DNA of 64,000 bases from Toxonevra muliebris (lineage: Eukaryota > Arthropoda > Insecta > Diptera > Pallopteridae): assembly GCA_963691655.1 (NCBI GenBank), contig OY829329.1:59595408-59659407 (forward strand). Reading direction: 5' to 3'. Position 1 is the first letter of the stretch. The number at the start of each line of letters is the position of its first letter. Below, piece after piece: positions 23,701-38,700 of the stretch. A model generated the notes under the pieces. It saw only the letters and a program-made list of their open reading frames with translations, had not been told where the DNA came from and did not search any database. A program made the translations under genes and the position numbers.

Positions 23701-26700
23701 GGTACTTCAACCTTAGAAGACGAAGTAAAGTAAAATTTAAAGCATACTTTTATTGTCTGTAGAATTCAGGGTTTTTTTTTAGACCAAAGCTCTATCTTTC
23801 CCTTGACACATTTACAAATTACAAATTATTGTTAAGAAAGTTGTTTTATTTTCTTCTTTCTTTCGTTGATTTAGAAAGTTGTATTCATTCATTCTCCAGA
23901 GTCCCAGAGGTTTAAATGATAAAATTTATAAATTGCGATAAAACTTAATGAAAATTATATTGTTTTAAATACTAATAGTTCAACTTAAACCAATGCAGCA
24001 ATCCAAAATGTAAAGTAAATTTTTATGTGATTGAGACAAATCCGAGAAATCAACAAATATATCAATCCGAACCTCCTTCCCATAATTTCTTTTAGCTACA
24101 AATTAATGATTAAGATTATTCTTCGTATCGAAATGATAATAAATTTAAAAATTAAAAACACATAAATAAAATCATCATCAGCAAAGAAGTATGCTTTAAT
24201 ATATGCATTCCTGCTGCCATAACTTTTTAAATGAAGGAATATATTTCACACAAATATTTAAAGCATACTTTAAAGCGTGCTGAAGATAAACTTAAGCACA
24301 TGTAAATATATTAGTGTATGTGTTGATTTCTGTTTTTCTTTCATTTGACTTAAATTAAGTGTAGTAGTAGATATATAATAAAAGAAGAGAAAAAAAACCA
24401 AGCAAACATGAACAAAATAAAAAGTGAAAGCTCTTTTCATAAAAGACCTTGAACCCATAAAATCATGTCAAACACATACATACAGATACACACACATAAT
24501 ATACAAACTCACACGCGCACACAACAACACATAAAAGGAATATTAAAAAAAAATAAGGCCAAGAAACTAAGGAAATGATTTCCTTGGTCTTGAATGCATT
24601 TTATTATAGTCGAATGAAGGAGACAACGCTGACGACGATGTTAACGCTGGCGTTAACGCAATTGTTGTTGGTGGTTTTTATACTACCAAAAAAAAAAAAA
24701 ATTGTTTTATCTTGTATATCCTTTCACTTTGGCAGCTGTTTCAAGAAGAAGAAACTGTTTATATCGTTATTGTTGTTGCAGCTTTTGGCTCATGTAAGTA
24801 TGTTTGCATGTACGATGAAAAGAAAAATTCCAAAGCATGGAAGGAGTACAAGAGGCTGTATTTATATAGCTGCGTCTACCTGTGACTGCGATATAGAAAT
24901 AACCGGTAATAATAGCAACAAAAGCAACAAAATGAGTTATCCGAAATTTTCTTTCCTTTCATTAGGAAATGAAGCTGCTACTTCATCATCGCTGTTACTT
25001 TTATATGAGCACACATATACATACTTACATACAAAAGACTAAAAGACGCGAGCAGCAGCAGCCACCACATCAAAGTGTATTAGTATGTGTATTAGAATAA
25101 GTCTGTCTGCATGTATGTGTGAGTATCATTGGTGGGTATATAAACGAAAATATATATATATGTAAGTATTAAATGTATGAGGCATGAGGTGGCGCCAAAT
25201 AATTTTCCATTTCTTTTCTAAGTACAAGAATGTATGTATAGATGTAAGTAGGTGTGTGTGTGTGTGTGTGTGAGCATGTCCTTATAACCATTTTCTTTGT
25301 ATTGTTTTCTAGCAACATATTTATATATATATGTATATGTGTGTCTAAGAAGTATATATTTCATTTTCGTATATTTTGAACTTTTTCTCTTCATGCTGCT
25401 GTTGCTTCTTCTGCCTCTTCTTTTTCTTCCACTACTGTTGTTGATTTCTTTATGGGGCACTTGTTGTGTTTCTCGAACTTGCTACTTAAGGAAAATTGAA
25501 ATGACAGGTCGACAGCAGCAGCAGCGGTAACAGCAACATACCAATAACAAAAATAAAGCGAACGACGGCAAGAACATCAAAAATAATAATAAAAAAAAGG
25601 CAAAAACACCGACTACAAAATTTTCTCAAGTAAAAAACAGCAGCAGCAGGAGAAAACGGTAAGAGTCACGCTGCTAAGGATAATATAAACAACAAAGAAA
25701 AAACAAACAAGTGAAAATAAAAGTGAAATTATATAAGAGTATAAAATTTGTTACTAGAGTTTCTATATCTGTGTGTGTGTGTGTGTTTGGGCATCTTCTG
25801 GGAAAACGAAGTAAATTGAACAGCTGTCAACTTGTATACATTTTTTGTATGCTTTTTTTTTTTGTTTTTTTTTTCTTTGTAAGAGTTAAAATAGTAGATG
25901 GATAAAAGAAGAACAAGGTAATTTTTGGCTGTTGTTTGTTGCATATTACTGACTACCTAAGTATACTCTAAAAGTAAATATAAAACATATATATAGTAAG
26001 TATCTAAAAAGTGTCGAACATATCCCCATCACTCCTTCCCCCATTAGGAAAATAAGCAGTCGAAAAGTAGCAAAGGAATCATAAAGTCTTATAGTAGATA
26101 TATACTTATGTATAAAGAAAGGAAGAAAGGTGTAGGTATATAAATAATTTTTTTTCAATTGAAAATTCCTTAATGCTACGCTGCGGCAGCTCTAATAAAC
26201 GCAGGCTTGTCATTGCTGCTATGGCAAAGTAAAGAAGTGATTGTCATGGTTGCAAATTGTAGGCACACACGTACATTCATATATACATACATACATATGT
26301 TGGCAACATTAAGTGTGTGCTGCTGCTGTATAGCTTGTTGCTGTGTTGGCAGCTATCTAGGCTTGTACTCAAAGGTGTCAAATTGTCATAAACACCTTTT
26401 TTACTGAATTGCTGCTGTTAAATTATTATACATACATACAATATATTGTAAAAGAAAGTTAGATAAGTGTACCAAGACCAAAAAAAAAAGTGGGAGGAAA
26501 CTCAGGCACGAGAATTTTTGAGATTAAAAATTAAGTAGCTAAACATTGAAGTGAATTTAAACTTCAACAATTTTAAATTTTGTAAAAAGAAAGAAAAAAC
26601 AGAAATATTTTCCCAAACCTGCAAGATTTTATTACAATTCTTATATTTATACCCTAGACCTAAGAAGTTAAATTATGTTGGGTGAATGGGATATCTGCCT

Positions 26701-29700
26701 AGGAAAATATATATAGTGGTGAAACATCAAATATTTATTGGAAACTTGACATCAGTTGGCCTTAGCAACTGGAGCTAGTGCACGCAACGTGACGGGAGTA
26801 ACTTTTTGGTGACAGTCAAGACCCATCATGGGTTATAACGCCAGCCAAGTAAGTGCTACTATGTTTTATTTTGATTTCCGACTTTGATCGTAGATTGAAT
26901 GAAAGTCCGTATGAAAATGGCCGAGATGAGATGAAAATCACAAATGCTCCCTATATAAAAGTATGTTTTAATACTACTACTATTATGGCACAACAGCCCC
27001 TGGAGGGGCTAGGCCGAGCTTTTCGCAAAAGTTTGTTTTAGCAAATTAAGAATCCGATCAAAAATACTAAATAACGAGATATTGACTTGACATTTTGCAA
27101 ATTACACCTAATAGAATTAGTTTATTAGTTTTAGAATTACGCCTAGCTATCATTCAAAAGTTTAGGTTAAAGCACAATAAAAATCGATGAAAAACAGAAA
27201 GTAGTGAGATACTAACATGAAATTTGTACATGCACTTTAAACCATATAACTATATTTTTGAATGAAAACTAAGGAAATCATTTCAGAGCCACGCCTACCT
27301 TTCATACAAAAGTATAATTTTCAACAATAAAAATAAATAAAACAATAAAATTCGATGGAAATAATAAATATTGAGATATTGCCTTGAAATTTGGTGAATG
27401 AACTTTCAATAGTTTTAGTTTACTTTTACTTAATACTGGCTTAAAATTTTGTGCATGTGTTTCTATCAGTATATCAAATGGGCGTAATCGATTAGAAATC
27501 ACATACATTTCCCATACTAAAAATCCGATGGAAAAAAATAGAAAATAGCGAGATACTGACTGATTATTGCGATACTGTCTTGAAATTGTGCGCATATGCT
27601 TTATATAAAAATAAACGAAATTAAAGATTCCGCATAGCTCTCATGTAAAAATTATTCGTTAAAAACAGTAAAATTGTGTGAAATGGACTTGAAATTTTGC
27701 ACACACATATGCGTATTTTGTAGCTTATTACATTTGTCACACTTTTTTTTTTTTTTTCTAAAAAAAAAGCAGTGAAATCGGATGAAAACCATGTCAACCT
27801 CCCACATTAAATTATATTTTACGAACACAAAAAATTCGATAAAAATGTTAAATTATTGAGATACGGACTTGAAATTTTGGGCAGGTGTTTCTAATAGAAT
27901 TGGTATACAAATAGACGAAAAATTTCATTAAGAACTACGCATGCCTCAAATGAAAAAGATTATTTTTGAACACAATAAAATTCGTTTAAATAATAAAAAG
28001 TGGGGTAGACAATTTCCGCATGTATTTTATTAAAAATCATGACTACCTATCATGCAAAAATGTAGATTTTTTAATTTTCCAGCTGAATTTAATACTATGA
28101 CTTGTTTTACTGATGGTGTAAAAAGGATCGAGCTTTTAATTGTTGCCTTAATCCAGTCATACAATCATAAGGCAACACTATTGCAGTTATCCTTTTGTTA
28201 TTATTTTTTTTTTTTTTTTTTGAAACATTTTTCTTTTCATAAACATCACCTAATTTTTCATTCATTCATCAGTAAAGAGTTAATCATTTGAATTTTTTGC
28301 ATTTTTTTTTTTAAAGTAATATTGTTCAATGACGGTGAAGCCAGCCGTTGAGCATAAAACAAGAATTTCAACATGAAATAAGTTGGAATACTCTACCAGT
28401 CAATAAGTTTAATGCTCCTCTCAATTCCACTCACAAGTTGCTGCCATAAAAGCAAACAAGCAAGCAAAAAACGCAAAGAAAAAACTAAACTATTGGAGCG
28501 TATGAGTAATATTAATTAAATTTTGTTTAAATAACATAAGTTGTTTTTATGGAAATATAAAAATATAGAAAAAAAAAAAAATATGTACAAATCTTTAAAA
28601 GATATGTACTTATTTTGAGGCATGACTCAACTCTTTAGATTATTTGAATTGGAAATTTGGAAGCGCGCATGCATGCAATTCTTTTAAGTATCTAAGCTAG
28701 ATAAGAGTTTGAATGATTACGACAAGGCGCCTCATCAGCAAATATAGAAAAACTAATATGTAACAAACTTTTACCTAAGTACAGAAAACCGAAGAAAAAA
28801 TACTTTATAAATCAAAAAATAATAAAATCCAACAACAATACAAAATAACATAGCCTATTCGGGAAGCAACAAATAGCAATTTTAACACATATACAACAAA
28901 CTTTATTTGCAATATACACACAACTTATGTACATACAAATGCAAAATATCTATGTGTTTAATTTTTTTTTTTTATTTATTTATAAAATTTAGTTGGTTAA
29001 ATTTTTTTTACGTTTCTTTTTTTTTCATTTAGTTATAAGTATCAAACTGACCCACTTATTGTTGTTGTATCAAGTGTATGTATGTATTTTTGGTATATGT
29101 AGAAAGAAAACAAATAAATAAAAACCAACAACAAAAATCCTAATTGTTCCACGCAGAAAAAAAAAGTAGATAGGAATAATAAATAAAAACACACTAAATA
29201 ACCAAAAACTGCTGAAATAATAATGACAATAACACTAACAACAACCACTAATAGCAACAAAATATTTAAGTAAATAACAAAAGCAAAAAGAATAATAAAA
29301 AAAAAAACGCAAATAAAATTGCATTTATAAGAGTACATAGAGAGAAATTAGGCAACTGAGAGAGAGCAATGATAAGAGAACGTCGCAAAAAACTGTAGTA
29401 AAAAGATAAGAGAAATGAACGTTCGCTATTAGCGAACCAAATATTCTCGCACGCGTGGTAAAAAAAAATCCCCTCAGAAAAAAAAAAAAATAAATAACAA
29501 TAAAAAAATAAGTATGTCGTGGAAAATAGATAAAGGAGCAAAATGAGAAAAAACGTCATTTAATACGAATCAACAACAACAACAACAACCAGAAATAAGA
29601 ACATAATGAATAAATATTAAAGAATGTAAAAAATGTTGACTGCGCTGTTATCAAATATACGAGCGAATGAACGAACGCACGCACGAACTCATAGACGAGC

Positions 29701-32700
29701 TGCATATGTATGTATGCGGGAATGAGAACTTGCAAATACGAAAGAACCAACAACAAAAAAGAAATAATAATTGCCAATTCATTGTTGTTCCTCAATTTTT
29801 TTTTTTGGTTCCCTTTGCATTCATTTCATTTTTTTTACGTCGATAGGTATGTAAATAATTCTTCTTTAAAGCATTTCCGGAATATTTTGCTAAAAAACAT
29901 ATTTGTTGTGTGTGAAATTCTATGCTGCTGTTTTCCAGGAAGCAAATAAAATTTGCTGCTTCTGTTGTTATCGCAGAAGATTTTAATACACGTTCATCTG
30001 TATTCGCTTCATTGGAATTGAACTGTGTTGTAAAGGATCTACTTTTAACACGTTGAACGAATGTACTGAAATTTTCGGCAGTTGTTAGTATAAGTACTAA
30101 ATAGAAAACTACAAAGGTTTGTGAGCGTGGTAAATGTGTTAATGTTTGCATATGACATAGCGTATTTTTAAACATTTATAAATTCAAAAAACAGTTTTGA
30201 AGAATGCTACCTTACTCTCGTTTATATTAATTTTGTAGCTTATACCATATTCCGAAATTGCGCAGTTAAGGCAAATTGTTTCGAACGGAATTGCAATCGT
30301 TCACATTGTGAAGCTGGTGTCGATTATGTTTCGTTTGACAGTTTATTGGTTATAATTATTGCTAATATTGAATAAATTTTAAAACGAACAGAATCACAAT
30401 GATAAACGAAATATTTAGCAACGAAATAAAAGTGTATAGGAGGCTTTTGTTTTTCAAAATCACAAAAGAGAAATAAAACAACAATTTCTATTGTTATCGT
30501 AACTTACAACGTGCTGAAATGTTGTATGAAAAACGAAAGATTTTGGAAGAACTTACAAACAAGTCAGAAGACGATATCACAAAAATTTAGAAAACTCTTA
30601 AAACCTTTGGCCTTATGTTTTCAAAAACCATACATTTTCTCAAAAGAAAAAAAGCTAAATACAAAATTTTATTCTACTTCAGCATCCGATTATGACTGCT
30701 CCAGATATATGCTTCAGTCAAATCAAGGTGCAATATTTTTTTTCTAAAGCTGCGTATTAAAAGAAAGTGTCTAAATCAATCGTAAATAAACACTTGAAAG
30801 TAGTTTTCAATTGGCATTGAATCGAAAAAAAATTGCGCTTTAGTTTTTTTTTTAAAGTAACCACACGCTCGCTTTCTGCTATCACCAAAAAAAAAAAAAA
30901 AAACTATATACTATGCATTACCTACTTATAATTTTATGAATCAAATATGTTTTTGTTTTAATATGTAGGCATGTATATAGAACGCTCTAAAATGAAAATA
31001 GTTGACACAGTTTTTTAAGTCATTTGTTTTTGCGAAAAAATTGTAAACAACGTTTCTTTTTTTGTGCTTCGTCGTTAGGTGCAATGATAAGATTATTTGA
31101 TTTTAGTATTTTTATTACGCAAAAAATACAAAAACTTTAAAAGAATTGGATTTTTTTTATTTGCTAGTGCATTCAAAAATTTTGGTTTTTTTTGGGATTT
31201 TTGCCACGTTTACAGTAAAAGTTTCATACTGGTGACACCACGAATGTTATATTCGACTTCTTTCTCTTTATTATTTGATAGATACACTAAAAGCAAAGAG
31301 AGAAAATATCCCACGATATATTTAATTACTAGTCGGTAAGGCCACAGTAACTGGGGCTACTTTTCTTTTTTTTGCTCAAGAAATCTCTTTATGAAAAAAC
31401 AAATATCAAAAGAGAACCAAACTACTAGTTGGTGTTTGTTTTGTTATTTGTGTATGTAGATAATTCGTTAGATAATTCTGAGAGATGCCGTTACTCGTGT
31501 CTTTTCTCTCTCTTATTTATTATTTACTCCCGCTTAAGCAATGATTTTTACAACGATGAATGCAATGCTTTGTTCAATGAGTGAATTTTAAAAAACTTCC
31601 GACTCTAATATTTTGAAATTGGCTTAACCGATTGCTCTTAAAATTGATATATAATATGATAGTGTAGCACTTCTGGATCTTCTGGAAGTTGTTTACACTA
31701 ATAAATGTATAGATTGTCATTCGGTTCCTTTGATTGAAAGCATAGAGGCGTGAAGACCTGAGCCAGCCAGATGGCAGCTCTCTTTGTAGATTCTTATTAT
31801 AGATGAAAGTAAAAAACACGGTTGCATTTTTCATTACTTCGAAAGGTTTTTCTTTCTTTGAATTGTATGAAGATAACCAATTAGGGGCTAACCCTAATAT
31901 TTCGATCTTAAACTTTTAAATACCAAAACAAAAAAACAAAAAAAAAAATTAGAAAAAATGAATAAATAGCGAAAACGTTTACATCTTGTCAGATAATACC
32001 TTTACAAAAGTCTTGGTGGGCTCTGAAAGGATTAATGAGAGTAAAGTTCTCTCAATATACGCAGCACTTCTATTATATTAAACATATTAAATTAAAAATT
32101 CTCAAATATTCTACGTAGGTATTTTTTCTTAAACAAAAAACATAATCTTCTTCCACCTACCACTGATAATTCATTTTTTTCCGAAAACTGCCATTCTCTT
32201 CCCACTAAAGTAAAGCTGCCCTTCAAGACCAACGAGGTAGGTACATGCAAAACGTCATTTACTGTTGTTGTTGTTATGTTTAAAGTATATTTAGAAAGAA
32301 GAGTTATGGCTATAAGTACACAAACCTAGCCAACCAACCAACATCGTTAACTTCCATTTCCACAATTACAAAGACATTGTATATATACGACTATTTTACA
32401 GCACCCTATATAACTCGAGGGTGGCCAGCAACATCAGTTTTGTTTTTTGCGAGGAGTACGGTTTATAAAAACGCAATGAAAAAGTATAATATGTGGGTAC
32501 ACAGTATCAGATGCGAGAGCGATACTGCATACGTTGTCGTACCAATTTTTTTTTTTGTACGTTTCATTATTGTTTTTCTGTTGATGATGGAAGAGAGTTG
32601 GATGTGATATTGTCTGGAGAACCTGTCTGCATATAGATATTTATTCTATGTAGGTGTGTATGCGTTATAAAAATGTGTATGCGCGTATGTTGCAAAATAT

Positions 32701-35700
32701 TTTTCCAATATTTTTACACATTTTTCCTTTCAAAAATATATAAGTGAATATAAAAAAATATTACGCGAAAAAATAATATTGCCTGCTAACTGTCGATGTG
32801 AGGCTGTCGTTGTTTTATGTGAGTGAGGCCATGCTGGCACTTGGTGGGGAGAAACACTTTTTTTATTTTTTACCCTCATTTTTGCATTCGAAGCCTATAA
32901 ATGAGAGATGCGCGCTTCCGTCTAACGGACGTTGCGTTGAGCTGCTGAACATTTTTATATTTTTTTGAGTTACCAAAACAAAAGAAAAAACAAAAATTTA
33001 GAAATTGTATTTTGTTTTTGCCAAACATTCGTTGAAGTTGAAAATCCTTTTGGAAATACTCGTATTCTTCATAGCAGCCAATAACAACAAAACATAAAAT
33101 TTTTTGTTTGAAAAAATTCAAAAAAAAAAAAAAACAAAAAAATAAATAGAAATATATGAACCCTTTTTAGTAAAAGTTCTGCATACGCATAGATTTGGCA
33201 TTATTGAAAAAGAAACGCGAAGTGAGTCTATTTTAAAAAATTTATACATATCTGAGGTAAAACACGCGGTAACAACAACAACAACAACTTGAATGATGAT
33301 GACGACTACGACTACTGTTGCCCCTCTGCCATCACGAGACGGCGGTCATCTACATATGACTACGACTCTGCTTCACATAATTTTGCTAAAGGCTGAAGCC
33401 AAAGAAAGACAGTCGGGGAATATGCGACAGGCAGAGACGAACATTCAGCGGCATAATATTTCGTGGGTTGTGTTTGGATTATGAACGCCATCGCTACCGC
33501 CGCACTTTGCATAAACAAAGGAAATAAACAAAAATCGAATTCATACGTAAATGATCCTTGTCATAGGATTGCTATATGAAATGTAGTGGACCCAAAAAAA
33601 AAAAAAAAAAAAAAAAACAAAAAAAGAAAGAAAAGTTTGGTGAAGCGAGCCAGCTCTGTATTTGGTTTGGAATTGTGCGCGATACATACACCCACACACA
33701 CACACATATTCATACATATCCACTCATAGTCATCATTTTCAGCGTCGGCCCTTCATTCCGTATATTCATGCATGACAAGGTTAAAACTCAGAATTCAAAC
33801 CAAACCACACCCTGTATTAAATATATATTGGCGCAATGATTGCTGTTTTCCGTTTTTTTTTTTTTTTTTTGGATACGCAGCAAATCCTTTACTAGCGTTT
33901 TTTTTTTTACTGCTGCCTGACCTGGCTGACTGAATTTCAAACCTTGGTTTGTGCTGTATTCACGTACGTTCGGTTCGTTCATATCAATCAAAAAGAGAGT
34001 ACTACTTTTGATTAAAATTTGGAAATGAACAAAACAAAAAAATTGGTATTTTTGAACTTGCTACCGGGGTTTTTTTTTCACTCAGGCGTTGCTTGACTGC
34101 CTGCTTGTCTTGCTCTGCCTGTGCTTATGCCTTATGTCGCCTGTTTCAGCCAGACAGACAGTAACAAACTCTTGCTTTTAATTGTGGTTTTTAATATTTT
34201 TCCAAAACATTCATATGTTTTTTTTTTTTTTGGCAATAATAAAAATATTTTTTTTTTTATTTCTTGTTTTGATGTCCTCCTCTAAACCATGTATGATGTG
34301 CATACTGTGAGTGTTAGCTCAAATGAAGTCTGAAAATTGCATGTATTTATATTTATTTATATTCATATGCATTTTTGTTTTTAATTTCTTCTTTTTTTTT
34401 TTTTAATACATATTCATTTCGCATATTTTATGGGCTTTTGAATAATTGCAATCTTAAAAATTTGAACATTTGGTTACCACCCTGAAGCAGTATTTTGCTA
34501 TTATTTTTTTTTTTTTTTGTATTTCAGAACCCACGGGGGGAGGGGGGAAGAAAGAGCTTATTGCAAGTCTTCATGAATTTAAAAAAAAAACGTACTTTAA
34601 TTATTGAGCCTAGGAAGTAGACAGAAAGAGATGCACTAAGTGAGAGTAATGGAGTACTACGCGGATTGAGAATGCTCAAGCCAGTTCAAAGTGCCTACTC
34701 TTTACTGTATAGATCAAACCAGAAGGTGGTAATGTTATAGGCTATAGTGATGAAGTGAAGTGGAATATATACAAAGCTAGCAAATTAACCCTTCGGAGGG
34801 CCAGCTCTGACAAGTTACACGAGAAGGTGCGCTGCGACAATTTAGTCGGAAGGTGACTAGCTGATGAACGTGGGAGATGATATCAACTCCAATTTTTGTT
34901 ATTTATGGAAAAATAAAAAAAAAAAAGAAGAGATTGCTTTCTAGTCATATTGAAATATATTTTAAGCATTTATTTTTAAATGTTATGCTACTATTATTAG
35001 TATTTGAAAAAAAAAAACACACAAATTAAACAGTTTGCGGCTAATTTGCCGCAGCGCACAGTGGTTTGACTGCGGAAAAAAAATCATTTTTTTGACGCTT
35101 CGATATTAGAAATTTTTTCTTAATTTTTATTCATAAATATTTCATTAGCATATTGAAAAAAAAATTGGAAGGATTAGTTCATTAAATAATTGTAGGTAAG
35201 CTTTCGAAGTTGATGAATGCTAAACACAAAGTGCTAGCATGCATTTTGAAGCGTTTTTTCGGAAGCTTTTGTTGTTTAACTATAGTTATAATTTTAAAAC
35301 TATTTTTTTATATAGGTGTGTTATATTATTTGATAAAAAAAAAAAGAAAAAAAAAAGAGAAACATTTTTTTTTTCGGAAAAAAAATTTGGTTTTTAGAAA
35401 CTAGAATTTAAAGATAATTTCTTAAGTTTGGTGGACCAGGTCTATCTTACGTATGCGAAATATTCTAATATGAGCCATTTCATGTGAAGCGGACACGAAA
35501 AAAAAGGAAGGTTATGAAATTCGTTGAAATTCGGCCTAACTGAACTTCTAGAAAATATGAACGTAGACCAGACTGGGGGGTAGTTAACTATGCATTCAAC
35601 TACAATTGAAATAGTTGAAATGTAGTTGAGATTTTTTCAACTACAACTAAATTAGTTGAAATGCAGTTTAAATTTTTGAAGTGAAATTCTTTAGCGAGGG

Positions 35701-38700
35701 TAAATCGAAAATTTTGCAACGGAAGTTGTGTTGTTATTGCACTCATACAAAACTAATAAGAAACGAAGTTATGTTGTTGTTAGTGTTTAGCGAACGAAGT
35801 CATATGGAGATCGGCTGCATACAATCATGCAGAGAGTCGATTTCTTGCAGTTTTTTTTTCAATGCAACTGTTATTCGGCTACAAACAATCAAGCAGAGAG
35901 ACGAATTCTGGCAGTTTTATCGCATTTGCTTTAGTGAAATTTGATATAGAAGTCTCGGCTTGATTGCATATAATTGAACTTTCCTTTCATGTGTTATATA
36001 CGTGTACTAAGTAGTGTTTGCGCCGATAAGTGTAGAGACCCAACGAGGAAAAAAACACTCCAAAAGGTCTTTTGGAGTGGTGACAAGTCAACTGAAGGCG
36101 CTTCCTCTCCGTATGATACACCATTGCGTTCTTAACATTGCATGTCATTGGAAAAAAGCACTCCATTTTACGCTCCTTATGGAGTGATATTTTTTAATTA
36201 TTCTAGTTGTAGTTGAAAAAATCTCAACTACATTTCAACTATTTCAGTTTTAGTTGATAAAATATCAACTACATTTCAACTATTTCAATTGTAGTTGAAT
36301 GCATAGTTAACTGATTATTTAGTTAACTACCCCCCAGTCTAAGTATCAGTGTACTTTTAAGAGATTGAAATTTTTTTGTCAAAAACTAAAAATATGAATT
36401 AAAATGAAATGTTGAAACAGTTAAAACTATTTTTTTATGATATTTATCTGAGTATCTTGACTGTAGCGGATTTTAGAGCTACTTTAGTTTAACTGTTGTA
36501 TGGGAAGTAGGGGTGGCAGTTGACCGATCACGCTCATTTTCATAATTTTTCTTTTCCACGACCTAAGAGTAACTCATGTCAAAAATCGTTATGCTGAGAT
36601 CACTTTGTATGGAGTTAAACCACTGTGCGGCGCGGCGCGCCTTCGTCCGTAAAGAGTGTTTATTTATTTAGAGACTCTAGCCTGCGTCCGTAAAGAGTGT
36701 TTATTTAAAGACTCTAGCCCCAACCATTCTTTAAAAGAATGTGGAAATGTGTGACTAAAAGTAATCGCTATAGGAAATTCACTGAAGCCCTACTACAAGA
36801 AATAAGAAGATTGAGTTGTAGAAGGAAGTGAATCTCATTATTCTCAGTCCTTATCGTGATTTGCACTGTATATGCCCAACACTGGAGAAACGATATCTTT
36901 GCGCTTTGAGAGTCAGAATTTATTTTTTTGATAGATCTGGCAAATGCTCCCAGAGAAAGGATACTAATAAATGAAATATGAAGTGACAATTTCTAGTTTG
37001 AAATCAGAAAGCATATTTTCAAAATCAGTTAATCTCATTTCAAATTCAGAAAATATCAAATATCAATTTTTACTTTAATTTAAAATTTTTTGATTTTAAA
37101 GTGATGGGCATTATTATAAATTCAAATTGAGGATTTTTGATTTTCAAAAGACTATTCTAATTTTTGATTTTGAAATAACTGCTCTGATTTCAAACTGATT
37201 AGCAGCGTGGTATAAAATAAAACATATATGTATAAATAATAAAATAGGCTTCAAGATGGTACACTAGTTTCTAATTAGAATTGATCAACTGATCAAATAC
37301 CCTACTCTATGCTCTGTGTAAGAACTAGTTTTAGTTTGGGGAACGATAGATAAGCTTTCTGCACATTATTCAAAAATTGTTATTTCTGAAAATGAATACG
37401 TTACATATACTCAGTGCGTAAAGTCACTTTAAAACTGAGTTAAGTGGATTTTTTTTATTCACAAAATTTTAGCATTTAAGTACTTTAACACTTTTATCTT
37501 TTCTGTGTATATCTTAAAACTCCAAGAAGAGTATACAAATTTTAATGCTTAAAGCATAAAACACACAAACAAAATAAATATTAAAAAGTTTCCTTTTTCA
37601 TCAATTGACACGTTTAACATTTCAGTTAATTTACACATTCATTCATCATGTGTTGGGCTTTTTATGCATTCAAAAAACATAACTAAATATACATAGTATA
37701 TATGAACACTAGCGGACCCAAGGGGGGAGGGGCATTGCATTTTAGGGGATAAGGCGTTTTTCCTTCCTTCTTTGATCGTTGGTCATGAGAAAAGAAAAAC
37801 AAAAAAAATGTTTAAGAAACGAAAAAATTAAAAACCCTTCTGCCTTCGGCCCCCTTCAGAAATCTCTGTATCCGCTAGTGTATATGAACTAATCGTCTGT
37901 CTGGCGAAAGAAAAACAAAAAAAAAAGCACATTAGGAAATGATTTAATTTTTTTTTTTTTTTTTTGTATTACTGTTGACGTTTTCCTTCAACAACGACGA
38001 CTGCACAGGATTCTAAGCTTTCTGTTTTTGCTTCTTTTATTTTTATTACTAACACAACAAAGCAGTAAGAAATAACGAGAAAAAAAGGAATAATTTGACA
38101 AATAATGTCTACATTTAGATTTGGAGAATTGCTGCGGATATATATGTATGTATTTGTAAAAAGAGGTGCGTGTGTATGTCCGTGAGTGTGTGTTTGTATC
38201 AGTGTTTACTTGTCAATATTTGTAAGAAAGTACCCCATTAGGAAATAATACAGTTAAGAAGAAAAACCAATCTTAGGCATAACTTCACTTTCATAGAGTG
38301 AAACGTAGAACAACAACAATTCATTAGCCAGTTGATAGTTGTTTCTACTGGGTGTTTGTTGATGTTTAGGAACGAATTTTATTATTATTTCTTTATTTTT
38401 ATATAGAAAACAATACTTCTGTATTCATCATTTAGATATGAAATGAAAATTGAAGAAATAATTACCACAACAAACACAAATTGATTGAAAATTTTAGCTT
38501 TTAAAATCAATAATTTGAGTTTTTGATACTCTTAGTTGTTGTATTAAGCTTTCTCATGCATATTTCTTTCGGTTCTTAAACTTTACCTTACTATAAGCAT
38601 AAAAGTATGAATAAGTTATTATATCTTCATTGATTTTTGGTCTGTCTTTCTTTGTTTTGGTTTTATGATCCTGTAAACGCGTTTCTTTCATTTTTTTTTT

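Noticed and set aside
24575..25042. 155-codon plus-strand frame with hydrophobic segments
   Set aside because: No family motif, no splice or start support, embedded in microsatellite-rich intron DNA.
29042..29795. Overlapping minus-strand frames with membrane-like Phe/Leu/Tyr runs
   Set aside because: These arise from poly-A and AAT-rich DNA; similar frames occur across all AT-rich parts of the window.
32226..32240. GAGGTAGG, another let-7-type word
   Set aside because: It is within chinmo intron 1, absent from the mature mRNA.
32890..32950. CCTATAAAT followed by GGACG, promoter-like on the plus strand
   Set aside because: No initiator at proper spacing and no gene downstream; TATA-like words are common in this AT-rich DNA.
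35055..36630. Possible hAT element with CACAGTGGTTT / AAACCACTGTG inverted words around the 771-bp element
   Set aside because: The matching arms are too short and no 8-bp flanking duplication is present.
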